This document shows, in pieces, positions 1 through 8,240 of a stretch of DNA of 28,061 nucleotides. Position numbers and translations under genes: made by a program. Source of the DNA: Gammaproteobacteria bacterium (GTDB lineage Bacteria; Pseudomonadota; Gammaproteobacteria; Pseudomonadales; Azotimanducaceae); contig PASO01000065.1 of NCBI GenBank assembly GCA_002712135.1, positions 1 to 28,061 of the forward strand. The letters run 5' to 3'. The notes under the pieces were generated by a model, which was not told where the DNA came from, made no database searches, and saw only the letters and a program-made list of their open reading frames with translations. Each line of letters begins with the position of its first letter. Within the stretch, counting starts at the first letter, position 1.

Positions 1-302
1 TCTTCATCACGCAGCTCGGAAGTCTCCCTGCATGCTCGACATAGCTCGTCGAGTTCTTTGACACCATCTTTGTCTCCCGCCGACCAGGAGTTGTAGACCT
101 TACAGATAATGGGCAGGTCAACCGAGCCGATACATCGCTCCAATAAACCTGCTACCCAGGATTCCGTCGTCCCAACGTCTTTTACCCATCCACGATTAAT
201 TGCCTGTTCCAGGCCCTGGGAATAGTGAAATGCACCAACCGGCAAAGCCGGTGAGATTAACTGCCATAAACGTATCGATTGCCGGGACGAATCAGTGTTC
301 AT
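1..302 (-). CDS. ureF: Urease accessory protein UreF, N-terminal part (cut by window edge)
   Basis: UreF works with UreD and UreG to deliver nickel and CO2 to apo-urease in the cytoplasm. Reading leftward from an ATG at 302, the frame stays open to the window edge and gives about 100 residues. They begin MNTDSSRQSIRLWQLISPAL and continue with PVGAFHYSQGLEQAI. The segment LISPALPVGAF-YSQGLE is the hallmark N-terminus of UreF (family knowledge). The start overlaps the 3' end of ureE by 11 bases, as expected for translational coupling in the urease operon. The C-terminal half lies outside the window, and ureG would normally follow. Partial only because of the window edge; no frameshift is visible. 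Confidence 0.93.
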   Translation of the reverse strand, partial: MNTDSSRQSIRLWQLISPALPVGAFHYSQGLEQAINRGWVKDVGTTESWVAGLLERCIGSVDLPIICKVYNSWSAGDKDGVKELDELCRACRETSELRDE

Positions 303-738
303 GACTATGGACATGGTATGCACCACCTTCGGGTTCAAAAGGCGCGTTCTCGTTAACCGGCTCACAACCAAGGCCCCGCACCATATCATCCAAAACGTGA
401 TCGGTGAGGTATCGCACCCATGCTGGACCTACCTGAACCCAGACATGCCTGTTACCTAGGTGGTATGCAATTCGTGCCAATAGCTCAGGATTGTCCGAGT
501 ACGCTGTCGAAACAGGTTCCCGGGCTGCCGAAACCAATACAAGACGGCCCGACTCACTCCTTAGGTGATCGCCACCACGCACCACTGTACCGCGAGGTAA
601 CTTGATGCCAATGAATTCACCTGAATCCAGAACCGCCTTAAGCCTGGTCTTTTCCCGTTTTGCGTATTCCAAAAATAAGGTGTCTGAAACGCCGCCTATC
701 TTGTCAGCATCACCGACTATTCGTGTGAACTCCTCCAT
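292..738 (-). CDS. ureE: Urease accessory protein UreE (nickel metallochaperone)
   Basis: UreE is a cytoplasmic dimeric chaperone that hands Ni(II) to the urease assembly complex. The 148-residue length is normal. The C-terminal domain has the AYHLGNRH motif (His93, His98) and LTDHVLDDMVRGLG (His114); the latter histidine corresponds to the conserved interface nickel ligand of the family. The last seven residues, HVHSHEH, form a short His-rich tail (His142, 144, 146, 148). It resembles the much longer tail of Klebsiella UreE and is probably an auxiliary metal-binding site. The ATG lies 2 bases after the ureC stop codon, and the 3' end overlaps ureF. Expression is expected as part of the urt-ure operon. 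Confidence 0.96.
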   Translation of the reverse strand: MEEFTRIVGDADKIGGVSDTLFLEYAKREKTRLKAVLDSGEFIGIKLPRGTVVRGGDHLRSESGRLVLVSAAREPVSTAYSDNPELLARIAYHLGNRHVWVQVGPAWVRYLTDHVLDDMVRGLGCEPVNENAPFEPEGGAYHVHSHEH

Positions 739-740
739 TG

Positions 741-2444
741 CTAGAACAGGAAGTAACGTTGTGCGAGAGGCAACTCTTCTGCCGGCTCACAGGTCAATAG
801 CGTTCCATCCGCCTTTACTTCATAGGTCTCGGAATCTACCTCAATCTCCGGGGTATAGTCGTTCAGCCGCATATCGGACTTACGTACCTCACGCGTATTA
901 CTGACAGGCATTAGACTCTTTTGTAAATTGAGTGACTCCGCCACGCCATTGTCCATTGCCGCACCGGACACAAAACTGAGCGACGTTGCCGTCAACGCGC
1001 CACCAAAAGCACCGAACATAGGTCGATAGTGAACCGGCTGAGGGGTCGGAATCGACGCATTGGGATCTCCCATGGGAGCTGCTAGAATTGCCCCACCCTT
1101 GATAATCATGGCGGGGTTTGCGCCAAAAAAAGCAGGATTCAACAACACCAGAACTGCAAGTTTACCAACCTCTACGGAACCAACTTCGTTCGCAATACCA
1201 TGGGCAATAGCAGGATTGATGGTATATTTCGCGATGTAGCGTTTCACACGAAAGTTGTCATTACGCGCCGAGTCCTCTGTCAAGGCGCCACGCTGCACCT
1301 TCATCTTATGCGCTGTTTGCCAGGTGCGGGTAATGACTTCGCCAACACGTCCCATGGCTTGTGAATCTGACGCGATCATGGAAAACGCGCCAAGGTCATG
1401 CAGGATATCTTCCGCCGCAATGGTCTCCCGCCGAATACGTGATTCCGCGAACGCAACATCTTCAGGAATACTCGAATCAAGATGGTGACAGACCATCAAC
1501 ATATCCAGATGTTCGTCGATCGTGTTGACTGTATAGGGTCTTGTCGGATTTGTAGACGAGGGCAATACATTAGGCAAACTACACGCCTTGATAATATCGG
1601 GCGCATGTCCTCCTCCTGCCCCTTCAGTATGAAAGGTATGAATCGTTCGATCCTTAAATGCCGCGAGCGTGTTCTCAACAAAGCCTGATTCATTCAGTGT
1701 GTCCGTATGAATTGCCACCTGAACATCCATGCAATCCGCGACACTAAGACAGCAATCTATTGCTCCTGGCGTCGTCCCCCAGTCTTCATGGAGCTTCAAC
1801 CCCATCGCACCGGCGGCGACCTGTTCAGTCAGCGCTCCAGGTAGGCTGGCGTTTCCCTTGCCCATAAATCCCAGATTCATCGGTAAACCATCGGCAGCCT
1901 GCAACATCATAGCGATGTGCCACGGACCAGGGGTACAGGTGGTTGCATTGGTTCCTGTGGCAGGACCGGTGCCACCACCCAGCATCGTAGTCACACCGGA
2001 CATCAATGCCTCTTCTATTTGTTGCGGACAGATAAAGTGAATATGGGCATCAATACCCCCCGCAGTCAGAATCTGTCCTTCCCCTGCTATCGCTTCGGTA
2101 CCCGGCCCAACAACAATATCCACATTAGCCTGGGTATCTGGATTCCCCGCCTTACCAATACCTACTATTCGACCTGCTTTAATACCCACATCTGCTTTGA
2201 CAATACCCCAGTAATCAACAATAAGCGCATTAGTGATCACGGTGTCCACAGTTTCGCGGGATGATCGCTGGGACTGACCCATACCGTCCCTGATGACTTT
2301 CCCTCCACCAAACTTAACCTCATCACCGTAAACGGCATGGTCATGCTCTACCTCAACGATGAGATCGGTGTCGCCCAGGCGCACTCGATCTCCAGTAGTT
2401 GGACCAAACATATCTGCATAGGCCTGACGACTCATTTTACTCAT
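741..2444 (-). CDS. ureC: Urease alpha (catalytic) subunit UreC
   Basis: Catalytic subunit of nickel urease, which hydrolyses urea to ammonia and carbamate in the cytoplasm. At 567 residues it is full length, and every active-site residue is present by motif: His134 and His136 (DAHIH), the lysine to be carbamylated Lys217 (GLKLHEDWG), His246 ([12 protein letters not shown]), His272 ([15 protein letters not shown]), flap Cys319 with His320 (MVCHHLDSS) and Asp360 ([12 protein letters not shown]). The numbering equals that of Klebsiella UreC, so no indel precedes Asp360. The start ATG at 2444 overlaps the ureB stop as ATGA and has a strong ribosome site, GGAGG, at 2452-2456. The N-terminal [20 protein letters not shown] is typical. 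An enzymatically competent urease is expected. Confidence 0.99.
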   Translation of the reverse strand: MSKMSRQAYADMFGPTTGDRVRLGDTDLIVEVEHDHAVYGDEVKFGGGKVIRDGMGQSQRSSRETVDTVITNALIVDYWGIVKADVGIKAGRIVGIGKAGNPDTQANVDIVVGPGTEAIAGEGQILTAGGIDAHIHFICPQQIEEALMSGVTTMLGGGTGPATGTNATTCTPGPWHIAMMLQAADGLPMNLGFMGKGNASLPGALTEQVAAGAMGLKLHEDWGTTPGAIDCCLSVADCMDVQVAIHTDTLNESGFVENTLAAFKDRTIHTFHTEGAGGGHAPDIIKACSLPNVLPSSTNPTRPYTVNTIDEHLDMLMVCHHLDSSIPEDVAFAESRIRRETIAAEDILHDLGAFSMIASDSQAMGRVGEVITRTWQTAHKMKVQRGALTEDSARNDNFRVKRYIAKYTINPAIAHGIANEVGSVEVGKLAVLVLLNPAFFGANPAMIIKGGAILAAPMGDPNASIPTPQPVHYRPMFGAFGGALTATSLSFVSGAAMDNGVAESLNLQKSLMPVSNTREVRKSDMRLNDYTPEIEVDSETYEVKADGTLLTCEPAEELPLAQRYFLF

Positions 2445-2758
2445 GACTTATCCTCCAAAGGGCCCATAACTTTCTGGTTAAAGCCATAAACCTCTTTATC
2501 GCCAGCAAATTCAACCAAGGTTACCGTCCGGGTTTGCCCAGGTTCAAAACGCACCGCTGTGCCTGCCGGTATATCGAGTCTAAATCCTCGTGTGGACTCA
2601 CGGTCGAAAGAAAGCGCAGCGTTGGTTTCATAGAAGTGATAGTGAGAGCCAACCTGTATCGGGCGATCGCCCGAGTTGGAAACGGGTACCTCGATTGTGC
2701 TGCGAGCTTCATTAAGCAGTAGCTCGCCTGAATCGATAAACATTTCTCCAGGAATCAT
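2441..2758 (-). CDS. ureB: Urease beta subunit UreB
   Basis: Small structural subunit of the (UreABC)3 urease. The 105 residues start [19 protein letters not shown] and contain [15 protein letters not shown] and the [18 protein letters not shown] stretch that define the family. The subunit packs on UreC and helps shape the flap over the active site; it has no catalytic residues. The ATG at 2758 is preceded by AAGGAG, and the gene starts 9 bases after the ureA stop. Its 3' end overlaps ureC by 4 bases. The gene is of normal length and is a separate ORF rather than a ureA-ureB fusion as in Helicobacter. Confidence 0.98.
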   Translation of the reverse strand: MIPGEMFIDSGELLLNEARSTIEVPVSNSGDRPIQVGSHYHFYETNAALSFDRESTRGFRLDIPAGTAVRFEPGQTRTVTLVEFAGDKEVYGFNQKVMGPLEDKS

Positions 2759-2767
2759 GACAGCTCC

Positions 2768-3070
2768 TTAGGATATTGGATTGTGTATGGTGACAAGTTT
2801 GGTTCCGTCGGGAAACGTCGCCTCAACCTGAACCTCGTGCAGCAACTCGGCAATACCATCCATCACATCATCGCTGCTTAGAATCTCTGTCCCATAAGAC
2901 ATCAGAGCTGCGACAGATTGGCCATCCCGTGCGCCTTCCATGATAGCAGCAGATATCATGGCAACCGCCTCTGGGTAGTTGAGCTTGACGCCCCTTGCGC
3001 GACGTTGTTCAGCGAGTTGCGCTGCGACAAAAATTAGTAATTTGTCTTTCTCTCTTGGGGTTAACTCCAT
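2768..3070 (-). CDS. ureA: Urease gamma subunit UreA
   Basis: Smallest structural subunit of urease, 100 residues, beginning [20 protein letters not shown]. Other family signatures are the [18 protein letters not shown] segment and the C-terminal [20 protein letters not shown]. The frame is open 60 bases further upstream (to 3130), but the start chosen here is at 3070. It matches the family N-terminus and is preceded by a perfect 8-base Shine-Dalgarno sequence; the longer version would also run into the end of ureD. The gene lies 19 bases after the ureD stop and 9 bases before ureB. The unusually strong ribosome site fits the need for stoichiometric structural subunits. Confidence 0.97.
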   Translation of the reverse strand: MELTPREKDKLLIFVAAQLAEQRRARGVKLNYPEAVAMISAAIMEGARDGQSVAALMSYGTEILSSDDVMDGIAELLHEVQVEATFPDGTKLVTIHNPIS

Positions 3071-3074
3071 TGCA

Positions 3075-3082
3075 ACCTCCTT
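3075..3082 (-). promoter_or_regulatory. Strong ribosome binding site of ureA
   Basis: On the minus strand AAGGAGGT lies 4 bases before the ATG at 3070. It is a full 8-base complement to the 16S rRNA anti-Shine-Dalgarno sequence. It decides the ureA start over the upstream in-frame codon and is the strongest ribosome site I saw in the operon. Confidence 0.85.
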
Positions 3083-3089
3083 CTCTTTA

Positions 3090-3911
3090 TTACGTTGCCC
3101 AGATACGTGGCGCACCTGGCGAAAAACCATTAATCAACATACGTATCGCCGACCACAACCGCGTTAGCTCCTCGCGCAATGCAAAAGCATCATCAGCCAA
3201 CGCACGAATCACCAGTACGTCATCTACCAGCGTAGCCGCCATGTCACAAAAATTCTTTCCATCAATCAGTTCTCGCGTATGGCGCAAAACTTCCTTATCT
3301 GCAGGAAACCCGTAGAAGGAACCCAGAACCAGATGGCTATTAAGCCCCCATGGCGCTGAAAGTAACGCGTCTCCCGCGGACCATTGCTGTCTTTCGATCA
3401 GGCGCGGGACTTCATCAACGAGCAGCATGAATACCTGCTCGAATTCACCAGTTGAATAGTCATCACCGCTCGCGGGCCGCCCCATAGAACAAATCTCCCA
3501 ACCACAAAAGTGAGAACCAGACTCTAGTCGCACCGTCGTTGCCTGATGCACACGACTACCACCAAAAAGCACAGTGTCCTGAGGTAGCCACTCGAGACTC
3601 GCGCCCTCGCCCACTTTCAGATTACAAGTAATCTGGCTCGTTGCTCCTGCGCTGCGATATATCTTCGAAGATGCAGGCGTCGTAATCAGCGCGGCTGCGT
3701 TGCTGCAAACTTCCACACTCGTCCCCAACTCATCGCCACCAACTACCCCCCCTGGCGGATGTAAAACATAGACATGACAAACACCATCGGGTGGATAAAA
3801 CGGTTTTTGAATCCGCAAAGGACCCTTATGCGAACGTCTGTTGACTAGTGTCTTACAGCCCGATCGACGAAACTGTAAATTGAGGTTCGCCTGCCAACCA
3901 TGGCGAATCAT
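3090..3911 (-). CDS. ureD: Urease accessory protein UreD (UreH)
   Basis: UreD binds the apo-urease trimer and is the scaffold onto which UreF and UreG dock for nickel insertion. The 273-residue protein has the family's N-terminal pattern [20 protein letters not shown], followed by [11 protein letters not shown] and [13 protein letters not shown], then [13 protein letters not shown] and [14 protein letters not shown]. The C-terminal part holds [19 protein letters not shown]. The length is normal. The ATG at 3911 overlaps the urtE stop by 4 bases (ATGA), which directly couples the urea transporter genes to the urease genes. UreD precedes ureABC, the usual proteobacterial order. Confidence 0.96.
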   Translation of the reverse strand: MIRHGWQANLNLQFRRSGCKTLVNRRSHKGPLRIQKPFYPPDGVCHVYVLHPPGGVVGGDELGTSVEVCSNAAALITTPASSKIYRSAGATSQITCNLKVGEGASLEWLPQDTVLFGGSRVHQATTVRLESGSHFCGWEICSMGRPASGDDYSTGEFEQVFMLLVDEVPRLIERQQWSAGDALLSAPWGLNSHLVLGSFYGFPADKEVLRHTRELIDGKNFCDMAATLVDDVLVIRALADDAFALREELTRLWSAIRMLINGFSPGAPRIWAT

Positions 3912-4603
3912 ACTGATAGATGCTCGGTAATCATGGACTCGGATAATTCCTGAATAGCACCAGCAGCCACTATCGCGCCTTTGCTCATAATATGAAAATA
4001 ACTCGCGACGTGACGCACAAAGGGTAATTTCTGTTCAACAACCAATACGGTCAGCCCAAGTTCTCGATTTAATCTGACAATAACTTCGCCAATTTCGTGC
4101 ACAATATTGGGTTGAATCCCTTCAGTTGGCTCATCAAGTATCAATAGTTTAGGCCCAATGACCAACGCTCGCGCTATCGCTAATTGCTGTTGTTGACCTC
4201 CAGATAAATCACCACCGCGCCTTTTCATCATTGTTTGCAGAACAGGAAATAACTCAAATATCAATTCCGGTAGTTGCCGTTCTTCTCTTGGCAACGCGCC
4301 CAATCCAGTCAGAAGGTTTTCTTCAACGGTCAGTAACGGAAAAATCATTCGACCCTGAGGCACGTATCCAATACGCAGTGGCGCCCGACGCTCAGCCGGT
4401 TCTGCAGTCATTTCCACACCATCGTAGAGGATTGAGCCTGAAGCCACGGGTAGCAGTCCCATGATGCAGTTGAGTAAGGTCGTTTTGCCAACACCATTTC
4501 GACCAATCAGACTGACGCAACTGCAGGGGTCGATAGACATGTTCACATCCCAAAGAGTGTGGGATTGACCATAGGATTGATTGACATCAGTAATCGCAAG
4601 CAT
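3908..4603 (-). CDS. urtE: Urea ABC transporter ATP-binding protein UrtE
   Basis: LivF-like ATPase of the five-part urea importer; it energises uptake through UrtB and UrtC at the inner membrane. The 231 residues contain Walker A GRNGVGKTT (34-42), Q-loop Gln83 (YVPQGRMIF), signature LSGGQ (133-137), Walker B LLILDEP (153-159) with catalytic Glu158, and the H-region position occupied by VVEQK (Gln), as is usual in LivF-type proteins. The LDEPTEGIQPNIV stretch is typical of UrtE. It starts on the same base that ends urtD (TGATG) and its stop overlaps ureD. Adjacency to urease supports urea rather than branched-chain amino acids as substrate. Confidence 0.95.
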   Translation of the reverse strand: MLAITDVNQSYGQSHTLWDVNMSIDPCSCVSLIGRNGVGKTTLLNCIMGLLPVASGSILYDGVEMTAEPAERRAPLRIGYVPQGRMIFPLLTVEENLLTGLGALPREERQLPELIFELFPVLQTMMKRRGGDLSGGQQQQLAIARALVIGPKLLILDEPTEGIQPNIVHEIGEVIVRLNRELGLTVLVVEQKLPFVRHVASYFHIMSKGAIVAAGAIQELSESMITEHLSV

Positions 4604-5445
4604 CAGCTACCCAGATACACTTCGCGAACCTTAGAGTCTTCCTGTATAGCATCAAATGGTCCTTCAGCCAGCACACTACCTTCATGTAACACAGTAACCT
4701 GTCTTGCAATCGATCTAACAAATTCCATATCGTGCTCCACTACCACCACAGAATGATCGCCAGCTAAACGAGTTAAGAGCGCAGCAGTCGCTTCTGTTTC
4801 CTGCTGTGTCATGCCGGCGACCGGTTCATCCACCAACAATAGCAAAGGGTTCTGCATCAGCAGCATGCCAATTTCGAGCCACTGTTTTTGCCCATGAGAC
4901 AAAACACCGGCCTGCTTACCAACTAATTCACTCAGGCTAATAAGTTCGAGAACCTCACCGATACGGTCTTTCTCCTCACCTGTAAGAGAACAAAACAAAG
5001 TATTCCAAACACGCTTATCGGATTCCATCGCGAGTTCAAGGTTCTCATGGACCGTATGCTGTTCAAATACCGTTGGCTTCTGGAATTTTCGGCCAATACC
5101 CATCGAAGCAATCTCGGGTTCAGACCTACGCAGCAGGTTTACGCGCTGGCCAAAATAAGCAGTACCCCAGTCCGGCCGAGTTTTACCGGTAATGACATCC
5201 ATCAAGGTGGTCTTACCAGCGCCATTGGGACCAATAATACAGCGCAGCTCACCTGTCCCTATGTAGAGCGTCAGTTCATTAAGCGCGCGAAAGCCATCGA
5301 AACTTACACTGATATCCTCCAAGTAAAGAATGACACCCCTCGCTGTATTGATGAGTTCCTCACGGGTTGGTGGCTCAACCAGGAAGTTAAATACACGGTC
5401 AGGGTCAACCTGAGTGGGACGGTTTATGCGCGGGTCATCAGCCAT
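4603..5445 (-). CDS. urtD: Urea ABC transporter ATP-binding protein UrtD
   Basis: Second (LivG-like) ATPase of the urea importer, 280 residues from the start chosen. It carries Walker A GPNGAGKTT (72-80), a VLSHGQKQWLEIG signature (LSHGQ in place of LSGGQ, usual in UrtD), Walker B LLLLVDEPVAGM and the H-loop VVVVEHDMEFVR. About 40 residues precede the ATPase fold, including a VFNFLVEPPTREELIN stretch. An in-frame ATG exists at 5481, but MADDPRINRPTQ at 5445 is preferred because it overlaps the urtC stop by only 8 bases and an AGAGAGAA ribosome site precedes it. The stop overlaps urtE by one base. Confidence 0.94.
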   Translation of the reverse strand: MADDPRINRPTQVDPDRVFNFLVEPPTREELINTARGVILYLEDISVSFDGFRALNELTLYIGTGELRCIIGPNGAGKTTLMDVITGKTRPDWGTAYFGQRVNLLRRSEPEIASMGIGRKFQKPTVFEQHTVHENLELAMESDKRVWNTLFCSLTGEEKDRIGEVLELISLSELVGKQAGVLSHGQKQWLEIGMLLMQNPLLLLVDEPVAGMTQQETEATAALLTRLAGDHSVVVVEHDMEFVRSIARQVTVLHEGSVLAEGPFDAIQEDSKVREVYLGS

Positions 5446-6547
5446 GGTTCTCTCTGAGACGCAATTGCCGCCAGATACCAATCACTCCACGTGGCAGTGC
5501 AACGGTTACAATAACGAAAAGCGCGCCGAGTACGAAAAGCCATACCTCCGGCAAAGCACCAGTAAGGACTGTCTTAATGTAATTCACCAAACCAGCACCT
5601 AGCGCCGCACCATACAAGGTCGCCCTACCCCCAAGCGCGACCCACACAACCAACTCAATGGAGTTGAGCGGCTGAAATTCACTCGGGTTAATGATGCCAA
5701 CCTGTGGAACATAAAGTGCGCCTGCAATACCCGCGATTACCGCAGACACGGTAAATATGCATACCTGATAGTGTTCTACCCTATAACCAATAAATCGTGT
5801 TCTGGCTTCCGCATCACGCACCGCGGTAACTACACGGCCCAGCTTTGATGTAACAATAAATCGACACACGAGATATCCAAGTGCCAATGCCACGACGGAG
5901 CAAACAAACAACACAACACGTGTCACATCCGACTGCAGCGAAGCGCCAAGAATGTCTTTAAAATCAGTCAGACCGTTATTGCCGCCAAACCCCAGCTCAT
6001 TGCGAAAAAAGGCCAACATCAGGGCATAAGTCAATGCTTGGGTCATGATCGATAAATACACGCCGGATACCCGAGATCGAAACGCAAGCCAGCCAAATAC
6101 GAATGCCAGCGCCCCTGGCACAATCATGACCATTAGCGCGGCAAACCAAAACTGATCGAAACCATACCAGTACCACGGAAGGCTATCCCAATTGAGAAAC
6201 ACCATGAAATCGGGAAGCTCCGGGTCACCGTACACGCCTCGAGTTCCAATCTGGCGCATTAGGTACATTCCCATCGCATAACCACCCAATGCAAAGAACG
6301 CCCCGTGACCGAGACTAAGAATACCGCAGTAACCCCAAACCAGGTCGAGTGATAAGGCCAGAAGTGCAAAGCACAGATACTTACCAAGCAAGGTGACAGT
6401 ATAGGTTGGGATATGGAAAAACGAATCCGCAGGTACCAATAGATTGGCAACAGGAACCAATATTCCAATGGCTAGTAGAACAGCGAGAAAAACCCAGCCA
6501 CCTCGATCGTGATCCATCAATCGTTGCAGCATCATTTGAGTCAACAT
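5438..6547 (-). CDS. urtC: Urea ABC transporter permease UrtC
   Basis: LivM-like inner-membrane permease that forms the translocation pore with UrtB. It is 369 residues and strongly hydrophobic, with many membrane segments. Recognisable pieces are LLGKYLCFALLALSLDLVWGYCGILSLGHGAFFALGGYAMGMYLM, seen in parts as LSLDLVWGYCGILSLGHGAF, then NNGLTDFKDILG, and the cytoplasmic coupling loop AVRDAEARTRFIGYRVEHYQ. A hydrophilic insert after the early helices (GTRGVYGDPELPDFMVF-NW) is shared by UrtC proteins but not LivM (family knowledge). The ATG at 6547 shares one base with the urtB stop, and the 3' end overlaps urtD. Confidence 0.95.
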   Translation of the reverse strand: MLTQMMLQRLMDHDRGGWVFLAVLLAIGILVPVANLLVPADSFFHIPTYTVTLLGKYLCFALLALSLDLVWGYCGILSLGHGAFFALGGYAMGMYLMRQIGTRGVYGDPELPDFMVFLNWDSLPWYWYGFDQFWFAALMVMIVPGALAFVFGWLAFRSRVSGVYLSIMTQALTYALMLAFFRNELGFGGNNGLTDFKDILGASLQSDVTRVVLFVCSVVALALGYLVCRFIVTSKLGRVVTAVRDAEARTRFIGYRVEHYQVCIFTVSAVIAGIAGALYVPQVGIINPSEFQPLNSIELVVWVALGGRATLYGAALGAGLVNYIKTVLTGALPEVWLFVLGALFVIVTVALPRGVIGIWRQLRLRENHG

Positions 6548-8154
6548 CAGCTTTCCACCGCCCGACCCTTCTGGGGAAAGAGGCCCCGGGGTCGTTTCTG
6601 AATAAACAGAATGATGAAAACCAGCACCAGAATCTTTGCCACGACCGCGCCTGCCGCAGGCTCCAGCACTTTATTAACCACACCGAGGGATAGGCCCGCC
6701 ACCAGGGTCCCCCAAAGATTTCCAACACCGCCAAACACAACAACCATGAAAGAATCGACAATATATCCCTGGCCCAAATTTGGCCCCACATTAGTGAGCT
6801 GTGATAAAGCAACACCCGCAACCCCGGCGATACCAGCACCCAGGCCAAAAGTTAGGATATCAACTCTCGTATTTCTGATTCCCATCGCTTGCGCCATCGC
6901 CCGATTTTGCGTAACTGCCCTGACCTCAAGGCCTAAACGAGTCCGCTGCAATATCGTTAGCAACGTAGCAAATACCAGAAGTGCAAAAAAGAAAATGTAG
7001 AGCCGGTTGTAGGTAATTGAGAGTCCCTGAACAATCTCCAGGGAGCCGCTCATCCACTCTGGCGTTGCTACTGCACGATTTAGCGGAGAAAAGATACTGC
7101 GGACTGCCTGTTGCAAGATCAGACTCACACCAAATGTTGCAAGCAACGTCTCCAGCGGCCTGCCATAGAGAAACCTGATGACGCCACGTTCAATCGCAAT
7201 ACCAACCAGGCCAGACACTATAAATGCTGCAGGGATCGCAATCAGCAGGGAATACTCAAGCGCATCGGGAAACAACGTCTGCACCACGTAGGTCGTATAG
7301 GCACCCAGCATAATCAATTCCCCGTGGGCCATGTTAATGACTCCCATAACGCCAAAAGTGATCGATAGGCCAATTGCCGCCAACACAAGAATAGACCCGA
7401 GACTCAAACCAAAGAACAACGTCTCGATCCACCGATAACGTTCTACTAATCCCTCAATATTCGCCAACGAACTTGCCGCGGCATCGCGCAATTCCTGATC
7501 CAAACTCTGGTCGCTGACGACTGCAGTCAGTTTCATACGGACGTTGGAATCCAGGTTATCGGCGCTTGCTTGAATCGCCGCTAGCTTAGTGGCCTGGTCT
7601 TTGGAATCGAGATCAAAAACCACCATCGCGACGTCAATGGCATCCTGTACGTCTTCGACCGATTCCACTTCTCGTCGCTCGAGGAGTATTTCACGTAAGC
7701 TGACATCACCCGCATTGATGATCGCCTGAACCGCAGCAATGCGCGCCTGGGGATCATCAACATTCAACTGCCGAGACGCAAACAAGCCCTTTAACTGGCG
7801 ACGCAGTTTGTTATTTACGCTTATTTTTTTAGCGCCGCGCCGACCAACTTTACCAAGGTCCTCTCCCGAGGCCGCATCGGTTAGTTGATGGCCGCCACCC
7901 TCAAGTGAGACCACGACAACCACAGTATCGTCGCCTTTCTTCTTGTATAGCTTGCCGTCGATCAACGCCTGAAGAACCACATCGACCCGCTCGTGATCCA
8001 TCGTTGCGAGCCGACTTGCCGCTTCCAGTTTATCGTCAAACGACCGCGTATTGAGCGCGTTTACTACGGACTCAAAGTCATCCCCAAACGCAGCAATCGA
8101 CGGACTAGGAATCGTCACGACCGCCAGGACAACAAGCGTCTTGAGATTAATCAA
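6547..8154 (-). CDS. urtB: Urea ABC transporter permease UrtB, probable TTG start
   Basis: LivH-like permease subunit of the urea importer, about 535 residues from the proposed start. A signal-peptide-like segment (MINLKTLVVLAVVTIPSPSI then AA) precedes about 230 hydrophilic residues expected in the periplasm, with helical-repeat character (ARIAAVQAI, ATKLAAIQAS, ELRDAAASSL). The membrane permease domain follows, with LSITFGVMGVINMAHGELIM and the coupling loop AVTQNRAMAQAMGIRNTRVD. This long N-terminal domain is normal for proteobacterial UrtB and absent from LivH. The nearest upstream ATG (8295) lies within urtA's reading frame, adds 47 unlikely residues and spoils the signal peptide. TTG at 8154, with GGGAG six bases upstream, is the better start. 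Confidence 0.92.
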   Translation of the reverse strand: MINLKTLVVLAVVTIPSPSIAAFGDDFESVVNALNTRSFDDKLEAASRLATMDHERVDVVLQALIDGKLYKKKGDDTVVVVVSLEGGGHQLTDAASGEDLGKVGRRGAKKISVNNKLRRQLKGLFASRQLNVDDPQARIAAVQAIINAGDVSLREILLERREVESVEDVQDAIDVAMVVFDLDSKDQATKLAAIQASADNLDSNVRMKLTAVVSDQSLDQELRDAAASSLANIEGLVERYRWIETLFFGLSLGSILVLAAIGLSITFGVMGVINMAHGELIMLGAYTTYVVQTLFPDALEYSLLIAIPAAFIVSGLVGIAIERGVIRFLYGRPLETLLATFGVSLILQQAVRSIFSPLNRAVATPEWMSGSLEIVQGLSITYNRLYIFFFALLVFATLLTILQRTRLGLEVRAVTQNRAMAQAMGIRNTRVDILTFGLGAGIAGVAGVALSQLTNVGPNLGQGYIVDSFMVVVFGGVGNLWGTLVAGLSLGVVNKVLEPAAGAVVAKILVLVFIILFIQKRPRGLFPQKGRAVES

Positions 8155-8160
8155 AAGTAT

Positions 8161-8165
8161 CTCCC
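8161..8165 (-). promoter_or_regulatory. Ribosome binding site deciding the urtB TTG start
   Basis: GGGAG on the minus strand is followed by a 6-base spacer and then TTG at 8154, immediately ahead of the predicted signal peptide. No ATG occurs in frame between the 8295 codon and the mature protein, so this site fixes the likely start. Confidence 0.6.
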
Positions 8166-8190
8166 AACAATACCCTCCCCCCCGAAGGAG

Positions 8191-8215
8191 GACGAGCGGG
8201 TAAAACCCGCTCGTC
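8191..8215 (-). terminator. Perfect 11-bp hairpin between urtA and urtB (attenuator or mRNA-stabilising element)
   Basis: GACGAGCGGGT is followed by a 3-base loop and its exact complement ACCCGCTCGTC. The stem has 11 pairs, 8 of them G-C. It lies 25 bases after the urtA stop and about 37 bases before the proposed urtB start. No U-tract follows on the transcript; a G-rich run does instead. It is therefore not a classical rho-independent terminator. Such hairpins after a binding-protein gene often protect its mRNA 3' end or cause partial termination, giving more binding protein than permease. The function is inferred. Confidence 0.7.
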
Positions 8216-8240
8216 AATATACCATGAAGCCTAGAGAAAC

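Noticed and set aside
1917..2264. Plus-strand ORF of 115 residues opposite ureC
   Set aside because: Antisense shadow of a highly conserved gene; no ribosome site and no family character.
3071..3130. 60-base upstream extension of ureA
   Set aside because: The extra 20 residues are not UreA-like and overlap the end of ureD; the perfect ribosome site is inside this stretch and serves the start at 3070.
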